47,026 nt of DNA from Lentisphaerota bacterium (GCA_015061845.1 SUVT01000009.1:1-47026), one strand, 5' to 3'. Positions 27,252 through 37,195 are shown, counted from the stretch's first letter. Notes: generated by a model not told the origin, from the sequence alone. Made by a program: numbers and translations.

Positions 27252-29570
27252 TCACTTCTCTTCCAAATAAGCCGTGATCTCTTTGACAAAAACCGGAACA
27301 TAGGTTGCCATTTTTGCCGGTCCGACACCGGTGATCCCCTCTGCATCGGCGGCAGTTGCCGGTTTGCGCCGGGCAAATTCCTGCAGTGTTTTGTCTCCAA
27401 AAACGACATAAGTCGGCACACCGCGTTTTGCTGCAAGTTTCGCCCGGAGAGCTTTCAGACGGGCAAGCAGTCCGGTATCGAGCTCATCCCCTTCTGACGG
27501 TTCTTCCAGAGATATTTTGATGGGAGTTTTCTTTTTCGGGACGGGCAGGTTCAGACGGATCCTGCTGCGGGTTTCGATTTGGAGGCGTCCTTCATGGGAA
27601 AGTCCCAGACAGGGATATTCGGGATTTCCGCAGCGTTCCAGATAGCCTTTGTCTTCCAGCTCCCGCAAATATTGCATGATGAGATTCTGCTTCATGGGCT
27701 TCAGGATCCCGAAACAGACACTGTCGGTATATCGGGTGTTGACGGTATCGGCGTTCATGACACCGGCAAGGATCTGGCTGAGTCTGCCGCGCCCGATCCT
27801 GCCGTTGAAGAGCCGGACAGAAGAGAGGATCGTATGGACAGTTGCCAGTTCTGCGGGGTCAAGATCCCGGTCGGCAGAGTGTGCCGGGGAAGCACAATGA
27901 TCGCAAACACCGCACTCCCAATCATCGGAATTTTCTCCGAAATAAGAGATAAGATATCCCTGACGGCATCCCTTGGCACGGGCATAAGAGAGCATATCTT
28001 CCAGCCGGTTCATCTCAAGATCCCGTTTCTGTTCGTACTGTTCAAAATCAATATTCAGCCGTTTTTCTCCGGGTTTCAGGAGCGTTGTAACAGCTCCCCG
28101 GAAGGTTTCTTTTTCCACTTCCAGCGCGATACCATCCAGAGCGGAAAGAACCCGTTTGATATTTTCCGGCGGCAGAGCGCAGAGTTCAGAGAGTTCCGGC
28201 AGCGAATATTTTTTCATCTTTGCCGCTGCTGCGCCATAATTCTGAATGACCCGGTGCAGAAATCTTGCACGCTGCGTTTTTTCGGAAGAGTTCTCCTCTT
28301 CCAGTTTTTTCATATCTCCTGCGATCCGGAACTGAACGGTATTGTCCCGGGAATAGGAACGGGAGACGTAGCCGTTTTCTTCCAGAATGGCAAACGCCGC
28401 TCCGATTTGAGAATCTGTCTTTGCATTGGGGATCTGTTCCGCGATTTCTGCAAGGGTCAGTTCCAGCGGAAGACCGCCGCTTTTTTTCCATTGAGCCTGC
28501 AGATAGAGATAAAGAGAGTGAACGAGTTCCTGTTCCGGATTGTTCATATCGATCAGGAATTGATGAATGAATTTGTCCCGGTTTCCGAAAAGGAGGATGC
28601 ACTCAGCAGGTTCGCCATCCCGTCCGGCACGCCCTGCTTCCTGATAGTAGGCTTCGATGGAACCGGGGATATTATAATGTATCACGCGCCTGACATCGGA
28701 GCGGTCGATCCCCATTCCGAAGGCATTCGTTGCGGCAAGGATGGGTGTCGGCTCCGACATAAAGAGTTCCTGAGCACGGGTCCGTTCCTGGTCGGACATT
28801 CCGCCGTGATAGGCGATACAGTTGAAATCAGCCTGCAGAGTCTCCACGGCTTTCCGGGTGGAGGCATAGATGATCGTCGGAACTTTTTTGTCCAGCAATC
28901 TGGCAATGATGTGATCTTTCGAGGCATTGTCGTGAGCTTCCATCACCGAAAATGCAAGGTTCGGGCGCTTGAACCCTGCCACCATCATCGCCATTTCCGG
29001 ACGGCGCAGCTGATGAACGATATCTTTCTGAACGGTTTTTGTGGCTGTTGCCGTGAACGCACAGACCTGACGGATCCCCATTTCCCCGGCAACATCCCCC
29101 AGCCGCATGTATGAGGGACGGAAATCGTGTCCCCATTGGCTGATACAGTGGGCTTCGTCAACGACAAGGACTTCGGGCGGGTTTTCCCGGAGAAACTCCC
29201 GGAATCCCGGAGCCTGAAACCGTTCCGGTGCGACATACAGCAGTTTCAATTCGCCCCGCTCCACCTCCCGGAGAATGGCATATTGCGCCGCCGGAGGAAC
29301 AGTGGTATTGATAAATGCGGCTGGAATATTCCGTTCCACAAGGGCATCCACCTGGTCTTTCATGAGAGAGATCAGAGGGGAGACGATAATGCTGTACCGC
29401 TCTTTCATGAGCAGGGGGAGCTGATAACAGAGAGATTTTCCCGCTCCGGTGGGCATGACGACACAAAGATCTTTTCCTGAAAGCACCGCTTCCATCACCG
29501 AAAGCTGATGATCCAGAAAGGAATCATAGCCGAACCAGTGTTTTAATGATGATAATAACTTGTCTTTCAT
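27252..29570 (-). CDS. recQ: ATP-dependent DNA helicase RecQ
   Basis: RecQ is a 3'-5' helicase acting in recombination and fork repair. The 772-residue protein has Walker [13 protein letters not shown] box in [19 protein letters not shown], the helicase C domain ([36 protein letters not shown]), the RQC zinc cluster (CRQGY...CGVCDHC), and a C-terminal HRDC domain ([19 protein letters not shown]). It is about 160 residues longer than the enterobacterial enzyme because of an insertion in and around the winged-helix region. The ATG at 29570 has GGAGG eight bases upstream; an in-frame TTG at 29591 is disfavoured. It is divergent from putP with a 159-base gap. Confidence 0.95.
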   Translation of the reverse strand: MKDKLLSSLKHWFGYDSFLDHQLSVMEAVLSGKDLCVVMPTGAGKSLCYQLPLLMKERYSIIVSPLISLMKDQVDALVERNIPAAFINTTVPPAAQYAILREVERGELKLLYVAPERFQAPGFREFLRENPPEVLVVDEAHCISQWGHDFRPSYMRLGDVAGEMGIRQVCAFTATATKTVQKDIVHQLRRPEMAMMVAGFKRPNLAFSVMEAHDNASKDHIIARLLDKKVPTIIYASTRKAVETLQADFNCIAYHGGMSDQERTRAQELFMSEPTPILAATNAFGMGIDRSDVRRVIHYNIPGSIEAYYQEAGRAGRDGEPAECILLFGNRDKFIHQFLIDMNNPEQELVHSLYLYLQAQWKKSGGLPLELTLAEIAEQIPNAKTDSQIGAAFAILEENGYVSRSYSRDNTVQFRIAGDMKKLEEENSSEKTQRARFLHRVIQNYGAAAAKMKKYSLPELSELCALPPENIKRVLSALDGIALEVEKETFRGAVTTLLKPGEKRLNIDFEQYEQKRDLEMNRLEDMLSYARAKGCRQGYLISYFGENSDDWECGVCDHCASPAHSADRDLDPAELATVHTILSSVRLFNGRIGRGRLSQILAGVMNADTVNTRYTDSVCFGILKPMKQNLIMQYLRELEDKGYLERCGNPEYPCLGLSHEGRLQIETRSRIRLNLPVPKKKTPIKISLEEPSEGDELDTGLLARLKALRAKLAAKRGVPTYVVFGDKTLQEFARRKPATAADAEGITGVGPAKMATYVPVFVKEITAYLEEK

Positions 29571-29642
29571 GCCGTAAACCTCCGAAAACAAAAAAATACA
29601 CAGGAATATATCTCAAAAATTAGAATAATCAAATGTAAAAAT

Positions 29643-29670
29643 TTGAAAAATCGGAAAAGTGGATTATATT
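29643..29670 (+). promoter_or_regulatory. Promoter of putP
   Basis: TTGAAA (29643-29648), 16 bases, TATATT (29665-29670). It sits 59 bases before the start, inside the AT-rich gap between divergent recQ and putP. Same form as other promoters in the window. Confidence 0.65.
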
Positions 29671-29729
29671 TAAGGGATTATGTTTAAAATTTTCAAAACA
29701 AAAGAAAACAACTCACGGAGAAAACAAAC

Positions 29730-31259
29730 ATGAAGATCCCCGAACTGGTCGCACTGCTCCTCTATTTCGTAGTGCTGCTCGCAATTGGTATTTCCTTCTA
29801 CTTCAAGGACAAAAAAGCCGGAGGCGGTGAAAAGACTTACTTCCTCGGCGACAGAAACATGAACGGCTGGGTATCCGCATTCTCTGCCGGTGCATCCGAT
29901 ATGAGCGCATGGGTGCTGATGGGTCTGCCCGGAGCAATCTATCTTTCCGGTATCGGACAGGTCTGGATCGCTGTCGGTCTGCTGATCGGAACCATTCTCG
30001 CATGGGTCTGCGTTGCACCGAAACTGCGCCGCTTCTCCATTGTTGCAGAAGATTCCATCACCGTTCCCCAGTTTTTGACCAACCGTTTCAAAACAAACCG
30101 GAAGGGAATTCTTCTTGCATCCGCAATCGTTTTCATGGTCGCATACTGCATCTATGCAGCTTCCAGTATCTCTGCCTGCGGAACTCTTTTCAACACCGTG
30201 CTTGGAATGGATCCCATGATCGCCATGGTCATTGCTACGGTCGTTATCGTGATTTACACCTTCCTCGGCGGGTACAATGCGGTCTGCTGGACCGACTTCT
30301 TCCAGGGTTTGATCATGCTCGGTGCCCTGCTCCTTGCTCCGATCCTGGCTCTCGCTATGATGAAATCCTCTTCTTTCACAGCTCCTGCTGATGTGGTTCC
30401 CGCTAACTTCTTCAACGCCTACTCTTCCGGAAAATGCGATTGGAACAGCTGGCGCGATATCATCTCCGGTCTCGGCTGGGGACTCGGCTACTTCGGTATG
30501 CCCCACATCCTGATCCGCTACTTCTCTGTCCGCAACGAAAAAGAAATGAACAAGTCCCGGATCATCGGCTGTATCTGGATCTTTATCATTCTTTCCGCCG
30601 CATCTGTTGTCGGTCTGCTTGGACGTAAATTCTTCGGCAATATGTTGCAGACAACCGGAAAACAGGACCTTGTTTTCATTCAGATGATCCGTACAGTATT
30701 TGAATGGATCGGAAGCAATACAGGTCTGATGACTGCCGCTGTTTTCTTGGCAGGAGTTCTGCTCTCTGCAATCCTTGCAGCATCCATGAGTACAGCTGAC
30801 TCCCAGCTTCTGGCATCCTCTTCCGCATTCGTCTCTGACATCTACCGTCCTTTCATCCGCAAGAATGCCGGTGACAGAGAAATGATGTGGGCTGGACGTC
30901 TCATCATGGTTCTCATTGCGGTGATCGCATTTGTGATTGCTGCCAGCCCCAACTGCGGCGGTATTATGGCACTGGTCTCCTGTGCATGGGGTGCTTTCGG
31001 TGCCGCATTCGGTCCCGTGATCTTGCTGGCACTCTTCTGGAAACGCTTCAACTATAACGGTGCGCTGGCTGGTATCATCGCCGGTTTCGCTGTCGATATC
31101 TTCTGGTATCTCAAACTCAGCGCTTGCACCGGAGTTTATGAAATCGTTCCCGGATTCCTTGCCGGTCTCATCGTTGCAGTGATCGTTACACTGCTCACAA
31201 AAGCTCCTGAAGCAGAAGTTCTGGAACTCTTTGAAAAGGCAAAGGAAAAGACAGAATAA
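29730..31259 (+). CDS. putP: Sodium/proline symporter PutP
   Basis: This member of the sodium:solute symporter family imports proline with sodium across the inner membrane. The 509 residues contain about 13 hydrophobic segments. Family motifs include TYFLGDRNMNGWVSAFSAGASDMSAWVLMGLPGAIYLSG (conserved Asp, Ser and Gly positions), FLGGYNAVCWTDFFQGLIM, and the late helices with MSTADSQLLASSS. The match to PutP in the first 80 residues is closest, but related carriers for other substrates share the fold. CACGGAG precedes the ATG. It has its own promoter and a strong terminator, so it is a single-gene unit lying between recQ and the second giant exoprotein. Confidence 0.9.
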   Translation: MKIPELVALLLYFVVLLAIGISFYFKDKKAGGGEKTYFLGDRNMNGWVSAFSAGASDMSAWVLMGLPGAIYLSGIGQVWIAVGLLIGTILAWVCVAPKLRRFSIVAEDSITVPQFLTNRFKTNRKGILLASAIVFMVAYCIYAASSISACGTLFNTVLGMDPMIAMVIATVVIVIYTFLGGYNAVCWTDFFQGLIMLGALLLAPILALAMMKSSSFTAPADVVPANFFNAYSSGKCDWNSWRDIISGLGWGLGYFGMPHILIRYFSVRNEKEMNKSRIIGCIWIFIILSAASVVGLLGRKFFGNMLQTTGKQDLVFIQMIRTVFEWIGSNTGLMTAAVFLAGVLLSAILAASMSTADSQLLASSSAFVSDIYRPFIRKNAGDREMMWAGRLIMVLIAVIAFVIAASPNCGGIMALVSCAWGAFGAAFGPVILLALFWKRFNYNGALAGIIAGFAVDIFWYLKLSACTGVYEIVPGFLAGLIVAVIVTLLTKAPEAEVLELFEKAKEKTE

Positions 31260-31284
31260 CTCTGTTTTCTTTTACATTCCCCCC

Positions 31285-31322
31285 GCGGAGAGATCGCAAA
31301 ACGGTCTCTCCGCTTTTTTTTT
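31285..31322 (+). terminator. Intrinsic terminator of putP
   Basis: GCGGAGAGA (31285-31293) pairs perfectly with TCTCTCCGC (31305-31313), then nine T. It begins 25 bases after the stop. The T run nearly abuts the -35 of the next promoter. Confidence 0.93.
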
Positions 31323-31324
31323 GC

Positions 31325-31352
31325 TTGAAAAATAAATTTCAAACATTATATT
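31325..31352 (+). promoter_or_regulatory. Promoter of the second giant exoprotein gene
   Basis: TTGAAA (31325-31330), 16 bases, TATATT (31347-31352), 30 bases before the start. TTGAAA and TTTCAA (31325-31342) form an inverted repeat across the -35 and spacer. The site directly follows the putP terminator. Confidence 0.75.
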
Positions 31353-31382
31353 ATACGGAAAACAAAAACACAAGGAATATCT

Positions 31383-34300
31383 ATGAAGAATTTACTATTC
31401 GGATTGACAGCACTTTTATGTGCATCCGTCTTGGCAAAACCTGTCATACAGTATGATTTTGAAGGTTCTGCCGGAAAAGCAAAAACCACCGGAAAGTTCC
31501 GTTATGTGGACGGCATCAGAGGAAAGGCAATCGCTCTTTCCGATGGGACAGTAAAAATCCCCTGTCCGCCAAAAATCAACCCCGAAGAAGGCTCCATCTC
31601 TTTCTGGGCAAAACCTTTGAACTGGGATAGTTCCACAACAGAATTTATCTTCCTGCTCCAGAACAACAGTCCGGAGAAAAACGGACGCATCATTGTCTAT
31701 AAATACCGCGAACCAAAAGGGCTTGGTTTGATGTTCTGGATGGGAAATCCCGTTACCAAAAAAGGTCAGGGAAACGCTTATACCAATACCACCAATCACA
31801 AACTGGAAAAAGGGAAATGGACCTTCCTGACCATCACATGGAGTAAAAAAGCAAATCTTTTTGCCTTGTACTATAACGGTCAGCTGGCATGCAGCGGAAG
31901 AGGCAAAAGCGGCTTGTTCTTCAAGAAGTTCGGTGATTTCATCCTCAACGCCCAGCCGTTCCGTCCCGCAAACAGAAAACTGGAAACAGCATTCGATCTG
32001 GTGAAATTCTATCCCCGTGCCCTGACAGAAAAAGAGGTCAGCGCAAACTATAAAGAAGAATCTGCTCCCCCGCTGGATATTCCAATGGAAAAGGTTCAGA
32101 AAACCGTTTTCTCTCTCCCGATGATGAAAACTGCTCCGAAAATCGACGGTAATTTTGTGGAATCTGAATGGGGCGATGCCGCCAGACTGCCCGGTTTTAT
32201 TACGCTTTCCAAGCCCCGTCTGGAAACGGATCTCTCCGGCGAAGTTTATGCCGGAATGGATGCAAAAAACTTCTACTTCTGCGTCGTTGCAAAGATCCCC
32301 GGTGCAACTCAGCTGGTCAATAAAATCAAAGACCGTGACGGTGCCGTTTATATGGATGATGCCTTTGAATTCTTCCTCCGTCCTCCGGAAATGAAACAGG
32401 GAAATTACCAGACCATCGTCAACTACAATGGTGCGATCTATGATGCCCGCAACTCCAGAAAAGAGTGGAACGGGAACTGGAAAGTCCGTAACGGCATTTA
32501 TGAAGGACAATGGATCTGTGAATTGACGATCCCCATTTCCGACTTTGAAAGCTCTTTCCGGGAAGGAAAGGTTTGGGACTTCAACTTCTGCCGCGACCGA
32601 CAGGTGGAACCGGATATTCTCTTCTCCTCTGTTTCCCCCTCTGCAATGCCGTTCAGTGCCTACTTCGGCAAGTTCCGCATGATCGGAAAAGGCTGTTTTG
32701 CACGGCTCTCCGTGGATTACGCCCAGCTTTTTGAACGGAAACTTGACCTGAAAGCGGAGATTTTCAACCGTTCCGCAAAAACGCAGCATGTCACTGTCAG
32801 AATCGAAAATCTCCCGAACGACGGCAAAAAAGGTCCGGTACGTTCCTATCTCAAAACCATTCCTGCTGGATCTTCTGCAGTTGTAAATCATACTGACCCG
32901 CTTTCCGGATTCCGTTCCGGAGTCGTCCGCGTGACCATGACCGATGCCGCCGGCAATCTGATTTACCGTCAGGATCTCCCCCTGGTATTCAAAGATGATG
33001 TCAAGATCACAACAGAAACAAACCTTTCTGAATCAAAACTTATCTATACCGCCGACTTGAAAAGTCATTATGCCCTTGCAAAAACAGCAAAGACAACTGT
33101 AACGTTGCGCCATGCTTCCGGAAAAATGATGCGTTCTGAAATCAAGGCGAAAGATATGGTTGCAGGAAGTTTTGATCTCAAGCAGTTCCCCGCCGGAGAT
33201 TGTGTTCTGGAATTCATTTTCCGGGATGCCAACGGCAAAGAATTGATGAAAGTCTCTGAAAAATACAAGCACATCGGCACCCCGAAATGGTTGAAAGAAA
33301 AGCCGGGTATGACCGGGATCCCTTATCCGTACACCCCGATCAAACGGAACGGGAATACGCTTTCTGTTATCGGCAGAGACCATGTTTTCGGGTCTGCGCT
33401 TCTTCCGGAACAGATCACCTCACAGAAAGTTCCGCTGTTTGCCGCAAAGCCGGTTCTCCGTGCAAAAATGAACGGCAAAAATATCGTTTTCCGCAACTTC
33501 AAGTTTACAAAAGTCAAAGAAAACGGCGAACAGACGATCATGAACTTCACAGCGTCTTCCGGGGGAGTCTCTCTCAGCGGAACAGTTACGCTGGAGTATG
33601 ACGGTTTCTTCTGGTACACGCTGGATCTCAGCAAAAATTCCGGCACTCTGGAAGAACTTTTCCTTGAAATGGAAATGCCTGCTTCTGTTGCGGAATTTTA
33701 CAATGCGCACTTCTTCTCCCGCGAAAATTATGTGGGAAAATTCGGAGAAAGCCTGACACTCAAACAGATTCCGTCTGTCTGGCTCGGAAATATGGATGTC
33801 GGTCTGACTTTTGTGACAGAATCCTTCCAGTATTGGCGGAACAAAGATACAAAGGCAGCATTCCGTATTCAGAGAAAAGGTAAAAATGTTCTCTGGCAGG
33901 TTCGTTTTGTTGACAAGCCGACAAAACTTTCCGGCAAGAAGTTCCTGTTGGAGTTCGGGATCGAAGCGAACCCGGTGAAGCCCACACCGCCCCAGTTCCG
34001 TACCTGGAGAGTCTGGTTCTTTGATCCTTTCACCATCGCTCACCCGTGGACCATCGATCCCAAAATCAAGAAATATCCCGGCAGCGGCGGGTTCTATACT
34101 CCAGAACACACCTCCATGGAAGCGTTCCGGAAAGAAGTCAAGCGGTTCCGTGACAGGGGGGCAGAACTTTCCCTCTATCTGAACCCGTTCCTTGTCAGTC
34201 CTGAAGCGACTGAATACAAGATTTTCCGGAAAGAGTGGCGGAACCCCTACAATGTTTATCCCCAGTGTCCGGCATCCAGCTTTACGGATTATATCGTATG

Positions 34301-35147
34301 GCAGATCGACGATCATATCAAACATGGCAGTCTGCAGTGCGTATATGTTGACAGTCTGGGAGCCTACAACTGTGCCAATGAACTTCACGGCTGCGGTTAT
34401 ATTGACGAACAGGGGAATCAGAAGCTCACATACCCGATCCGCGCCATGAGAAATTATATGAAGCGTCTTTACACGCTGCTTCACGCACAGGGCAGAGACC
34501 AGAAGAAAAACTATCTCTGGGCGCACATGTCAGCAAGAACCAGCGCACCGATCAACGCTTTTGTGGACTTCCAGTGTTCCGGTGAAGAGCTGGAAACTGA
34601 ACTGATCGGCAACAGCAACTATCTGGAACATTACGGCATGGATGCGTACCAGATCTACTATCTGCACAGCTCCGGAGTCGTTCCGATGCTTCTTCCGAAT
34701 CTGGGCAGAACCGGTCCGAAAGAACACCGTTTGAACAAAGATTATAACGATCAGGTTCTTGCGCTTGCCCTGCTGCATGACTCTCTTATCTGGAACCTCT
34801 GGATGGATATGACTTATGTGAACAATCTGTACAAGAAACTGGATGCGTTCGGCTGGCAGGATCCTGCGCTGAAGTTCCACTCTTACCGGAAACAGGAGCT
34901 GGTGACGACCCCGGCGAAAGATGTATATATCAGTGTTTATACTGTTGGCAAACGTGCTATGGCTGTGGTCGTGAACAAGAGCAAAAAAGATCAGACAGTA
35001 CAACTGAAGGTGGATTACAAAACACTTGGTATCCCTGCCGGAGCGGTGATGACAGATGTCCGCACCGGAAAGAAATTGACGGCACAGGATCTGAAAAACT
35101 GGAAGGTCAGGGGATATAATTTCTCCCTGATTCAGATTGGAGAGTGA
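31383..35147 (+). CDS. Giant secreted LamG/CBM9-like protein, paralogue of 18746-22525
   Basis: The 1254-residue protein has a signal peptide (MKNLLFGLTALLCASVLA, cleaved before KPV) and the same order of parts as the other giant protein: LamG-like domain (QYDFEG, SISFWAKPLNWDSS, FDLVKFYPRALTEKEV), CBM9-type domain from about 250 (KIDGNFVESEW, VYMDDAFEFFL), beta-rich middle, and glycosidase-like C terminus (VYVDSLGA near 987, LWAHMSARTSAP, QCSGEELE), ending YNFSLIQIGE. The two align end to end, with roughly half of residues identical in blocks compared by eye. AAGGAA precedes the ATG. It stands alone with its own promoter, without the phosphoesterase, LamG or pilin genes of the other locus. 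No obvious terminator follows. The substrate is unknown. Confidence 0.75.
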   Translation: MKNLLFGLTALLCASVLAKPVIQYDFEGSAGKAKTTGKFRYVDGIRGKAIALSDGTVKIPCPPKINPEEGSISFWAKPLNWDSSTTEFIFLLQNNSPEKNGRIIVYKYREPKGLGLMFWMGNPVTKKGQGNAYTNTTNHKLEKGKWTFLTITWSKKANLFALYYNGQLACSGRGKSGLFFKKFGDFILNAQPFRPANRKLETAFDLVKFYPRALTEKEVSANYKEESAPPLDIPMEKVQKTVFSLPMMKTAPKIDGNFVESEWGDAARLPGFITLSKPRLETDLSGEVYAGMDAKNFYFCVVAKIPGATQLVNKIKDRDGAVYMDDAFEFFLRPPEMKQGNYQTIVNYNGAIYDARNSRKEWNGNWKVRNGIYEGQWICELTIPISDFESSFREGKVWDFNFCRDRQVEPDILFSSVSPSAMPFSAYFGKFRMIGKGCFARLSVDYAQLFERKLDLKAEIFNRSAKTQHVTVRIENLPNDGKKGPVRSYLKTIPAGSSAVVNHTDPLSGFRSGVVRVTMTDAAGNLIYRQDLPLVFKDDVKITTETNLSESKLIYTADLKSHYALAKTAKTTVTLRHASGKMMRSEIKAKDMVAGSFDLKQFPAGDCVLEFIFRDANGKELMKVSEKYKHIGTPKWLKEKPGMTGIPYPYTPIKRNGNTLSVIGRDHVFGSALLPEQITSQKVPLFAAKPVLRAKMNGKNIVFRNFKFTKVKENGEQTIMNFTASSGGVSLSGTVTLEYDGFFWYTLDLSKNSGTLEELFLEMEMPASVAEFYNAHFFSRENYVGKFGESLTLKQIPSVWLGNMDVGLTFVTESFQYWRNKDTKAAFRIQRKGKNVLWQVRFVDKPTKLSGKKFLLEFGIEANPVKPTPPQFRTWRVWFFDPFTIAHPWTIDPKIKKYPGSGGFYTPEHTSMEAFRKEVKRFRDRGAELSLYLNPFLVSPEATEYKIFRKEWRNPYNVYPQCPASSFTDYIVWQIDDHIKHGSLQCVYVDSLGAYNCANELHGCGYIDEQGNQKLTYPIRAMRNYMKRLYTLLHAQGRDQKKNYLWAHMSARTSAPINAFVDFQCSGEELETELIGNSNYLEHYGMDAYQIYYLHSSGVVPMLLPNLGRTGPKEHRLNKDYNDQVLALALLHDSLIWNLWMDMTYVNNLYKKLDAFGWQDPALKFHSYRKQELVTTPAKDVYISVYTVGKRAMAVVVNKSKKDQTVQLKVDYKTLGIPAGAVMTDVRTGKKLTAQDLKNWKVRGYNFSLIQIGE

Positions 35148-35269
35148 CCGTTTTTTGAGAAGGAGAGGACATGCACTTTCCGGGGAGAAAAAAGTCTTTC
35201 CGGGAGTAAAATTTTGCATTTTTTTTCAGTTTACACAGGAAAAGGTAAAAAAATTGTTTAAAAACTGAT

Positions 35270-35298
35270 TTGCAAAAATGGCAAAGTGCATGTATAGT
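35270..35298 (+). promoter_or_regulatory. Promoter of rpsT
   Basis: TTGCAA (35270-35275), 17 bases, TATAGT (35293-35298), 49 bases before the rpsT start. Confidence 0.6.
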
Positions 35299-35347
35299 AT
35301 GTGTTTAACATGACTAATTGCATTTTTTAAAATTGAAAGGATTCAAA

Positions 35348-35638
35348 ATGCCTAAGAAGGAAGTTAGAAAGTCCGCTGTCAAGACGTTCAAACAGAGCGA
35401 ACGCGTCAGACTGAAAAATAAATCTGTGCGCAGTGCACTCTGGACAGCAGAGAAGAAACTCAGAGCTGCTGTTGCAGAAGGAACCAAAGAAGCAGCTGCA
35501 GAACTGTTGCAGAAGCAGTACTCCATTCTTGATAAAGCTGTCAAGTACGGAACTCTTCACAAGAACACCGCAAGCCGTAAGAAAGCACGTCTTGCTGCTC
35601 TTGTTGCAACCGCCGGCAAAGCGGTCGCTGCAGAATAA
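35348..35638 (+). CDS. rpsT: 30S ribosomal protein S20
   Basis: The 96-residue, lysine- and alanine-rich protein (MPKKEVRKSAVKTFKQSERV, then NKSVRSALWTAEKKLRAAV, and GTLHKNTASRKKARL near the end) is S20, a primary 16S rRNA binder of the small subunit. I take the ATG at 35348, with GAAAGGA ten bases before; an in-frame upstream ATG at 35318 would add MHFLKLKGFK, which no S20 has to my knowledge. It is followed by a hairpin-rich stretch before nusA. Identification is secure. Confidence 0.96.
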   Translation: MPKKEVRKSAVKTFKQSERVRLKNKSVRSALWTAEKKLRAAVAEGTKEAAAELLQKQYSILDKAVKYGTLHKNTASRKKARLAALVATAGKAVAAE

Positions 35639-35733
35639 GAGGTTCTCCTCATTGAACGCCGGAGGGGAACTTCCGGCAACAGTCTTGTCAATACCGGAAA
35701 CGGTGTTGTTTATGTCGGCGGGTTTTCCCGCCG
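35639..35733 (+). other. Hairpin-rich leader between rpsT and nusA
   Basis: Four stem-loops lie in a row: GAGG-TTCT-CCTC (35639-35650); GCCGGA/TCCGGC with an eight-base loop (35658-35677); ACCG-GAAA-CGGT with a GNRA tetraloop (35693-35704); CGGCGGG-TTTT-CCCGCCG (35716-35733). The last could terminate rpsT, but only a broken T run follows. The group may instead be a structured leader controlling nusA-infB. No known RNA family was recognised. Confidence 0.5.
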
Positions 35734-35750
35734 TCATTGTTTTAACAGGA

Positions 35751-35820
35751 GAGGCAATTCCAAAAGTCCGTCAAAATTTGGCTGAAATCTGACATTTTTG
35801 AAGACTTTTGAAATTGCCTC
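35751..35820 (+). repeat. Palindromic repeat, full copy
   Basis: An 18-base arm (35751-35768, from GAGGCAATTCCAAAAGTC) pairs with 35803-35820 at 17 of 18 positions around a 34-base loop. The left arm plus loop start recur at 46935-46971 with three differences in 37. It sits just before nusA and could form a long hairpin in its mRNA. It looks like a member of a short dispersed intergenic repeat family. Confidence 0.7.
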
Positions 35821-35857
35821 AGGAAATAATCCAACAGGAAAGAGTGGAGGGTAAAAT

Positions 35858-37195
35858 ATGAATCACGAACTTTTAGCAGTTCTCGAGTACATCGAGCAGG
35901 AACGCGGCATCAGCAAGGAACAGCTTGTCAATGCAGTGGAAAAAGCTCTTGCGGCAACCTGTCAGAAAAATCTGGATCGCAGAGCAAAAAATGTGGAAGC
36001 AAAGCTGAACCGCAGCAACGGTTCCATCCGTGTCGTTGCGATTTATAATGTCGTGGATGCCATTGATACCTTTATCGAAAAAGATAAAAATGGCAAAGAA
36101 ATCACAAAAGACAAGTCCGATGAACAGATTACTCTCCAGGAAGCTGTCCAGTTCGATCCTTCCGTGAAAGTCGGCGAACAACTCAGAATGGAGATCACTC
36201 CGAAAGATTTCGGACGTATTGTTGCACAGACTGCAAAGCAGGCGATCCTTCAGGAGATCCGCAAGGCTGAAAAGCAGACCATCGAAGATGAGTTCAGGGA
36301 CCAGGTCGGCGAAATCGTCAGTGGAACTGTCAGACGGTATGAACATGGAAATATCATTGTGGATCTGCAGAAGGCAGAAGCAATGATCCCGGCAAGAGAA
36401 AAGGTTCCCAGCGAACAGTACATGCCCGGTGACCGCATCAATGCACTTCTTCTCAGAATCGCCAACAAGGAAAAAGACAACAAAGAACGCGGCAGAGAAA
36501 ACAAGGAAGACGGTCTGATCCTCTCCAGAGCCTCCCGCGAATTTGTCAGAAAGCTTTTTGAACGGGAAGTTTCTGAAATCCATGACGGGATCGTGGAAAT
36601 CGTCTCTATCTCCCGTGATGCAGGCAGCCGCTCCAAACTGGCTGTCAGAAGCAACGATCCCAGAGTTGACCCCGTCGGCGCATGCGTCGGTATGCGCGGT
36701 ATGCGTGTGAAAAACATCACAAACGAACTCAACGGTGAACGCGTGGATATCATTCCGTTCTCCGATGATCTCGCACGTTATGTTTCCAACGCACTGCACC
36801 CGGCAAAAGCAGAAAAGATCGACGTGGATTACTCCACAGCAACCATTCACTTCTATGTGGACAGTGAAAACTCCCGTCTTGCATTCGGCAAGAAGGCTCA
36901 GAACATCCGTCTGGCACAGAAACTCATCGGCGGTGATTGGAAGATCAATTTGATCCTGGTGGACGAAAACAATGAAGATGCCGATGATTTTGCCGAAGAA
37001 AAACAGCGCAGAACAGAAGAGCTTTCCAACATTCTGGGAGTTTCCATCGAAACTGCCGAACTGCTGGTCTCCAACGGATTCCTCTCCCTCGAAGGTTTGA
37101 GCGAACTCCCCGAAGAAGATCTCAAAGCGATCAAAGGTCTTTCCAGCGAAGATGCTACCATCATCCTCGACAAAATTGCACAGTCAAAATCCTGA
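35858..37195 (+). CDS. nusA: Transcription elongation factor NusA
   Basis: NusA modulates pausing, termination and antitermination. The 445-residue protein has the N-terminal polymerase-binding domain (ELLAVLEYIEQERGISKEQL), an S1 domain (about 145-195; IVSGTVRRYEHGNIIVDL), two KH domains (DPRVDPVGACVGMRGMRVKN; FGKKAQNIRLAQKLIGG), and a single helix-hairpin-helix repeat at the end (LLVSNGFLSLEGLSELPEED). It is shorter than the 495-residue enterobacterial protein, lacking the second C-terminal repeat. GGAGG precedes the ATG. It starts the nusA-infB-rbfA-nrnA-truB run; the rimP gene often found upstream is absent. Confidence 0.97.
   Translation: MNHELLAVLEYIEQERGISKEQLVNAVEKALAATCQKNLDRRAKNVEAKLNRSNGSIRVVAIYNVVDAIDTFIEKDKNGKEITKDKSDEQITLQEAVQFDPSVKVGEQLRMEITPKDFGRIVAQTAKQAILQEIRKAEKQTIEDEFRDQVGEIVSGTVRRYEHGNIIVDLQKAEAMIPAREKVPSEQYMPGDRINALLLRIANKEKDNKERGRENKEDGLILSRASREFVRKLFEREVSEIHDGIVEIVSISRDAGSRSKLAVRSNDPRVDPVGACVGMRGMRVKNITNELNGERVDIIPFSDDLARYVSNALHPAKAEKIDVDYSTATIHFYVDSENSRLAFGKKAQNIRLAQKLIGGDWKINLILVDENNEDADDFAEEKQRRTEELSNILGVSIETAELLVSNGFLSLEGLSELPEEDLKAIKGLSSEDATIILDKIAQSKS

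Noticed and set aside
27579-29114. Open frame of 511 codons on the plus strand inside recQ
   Set aside because: RecQ motifs on the minus strand are complete, so this is an antisense shadow.
35716-35740. CGGCGGG hairpin considered as a firm rpsT terminator
   Set aside because: The following bases TCATTGTTTT lack a continuous T run, so it is kept only as part of the hairpin-rich leader.
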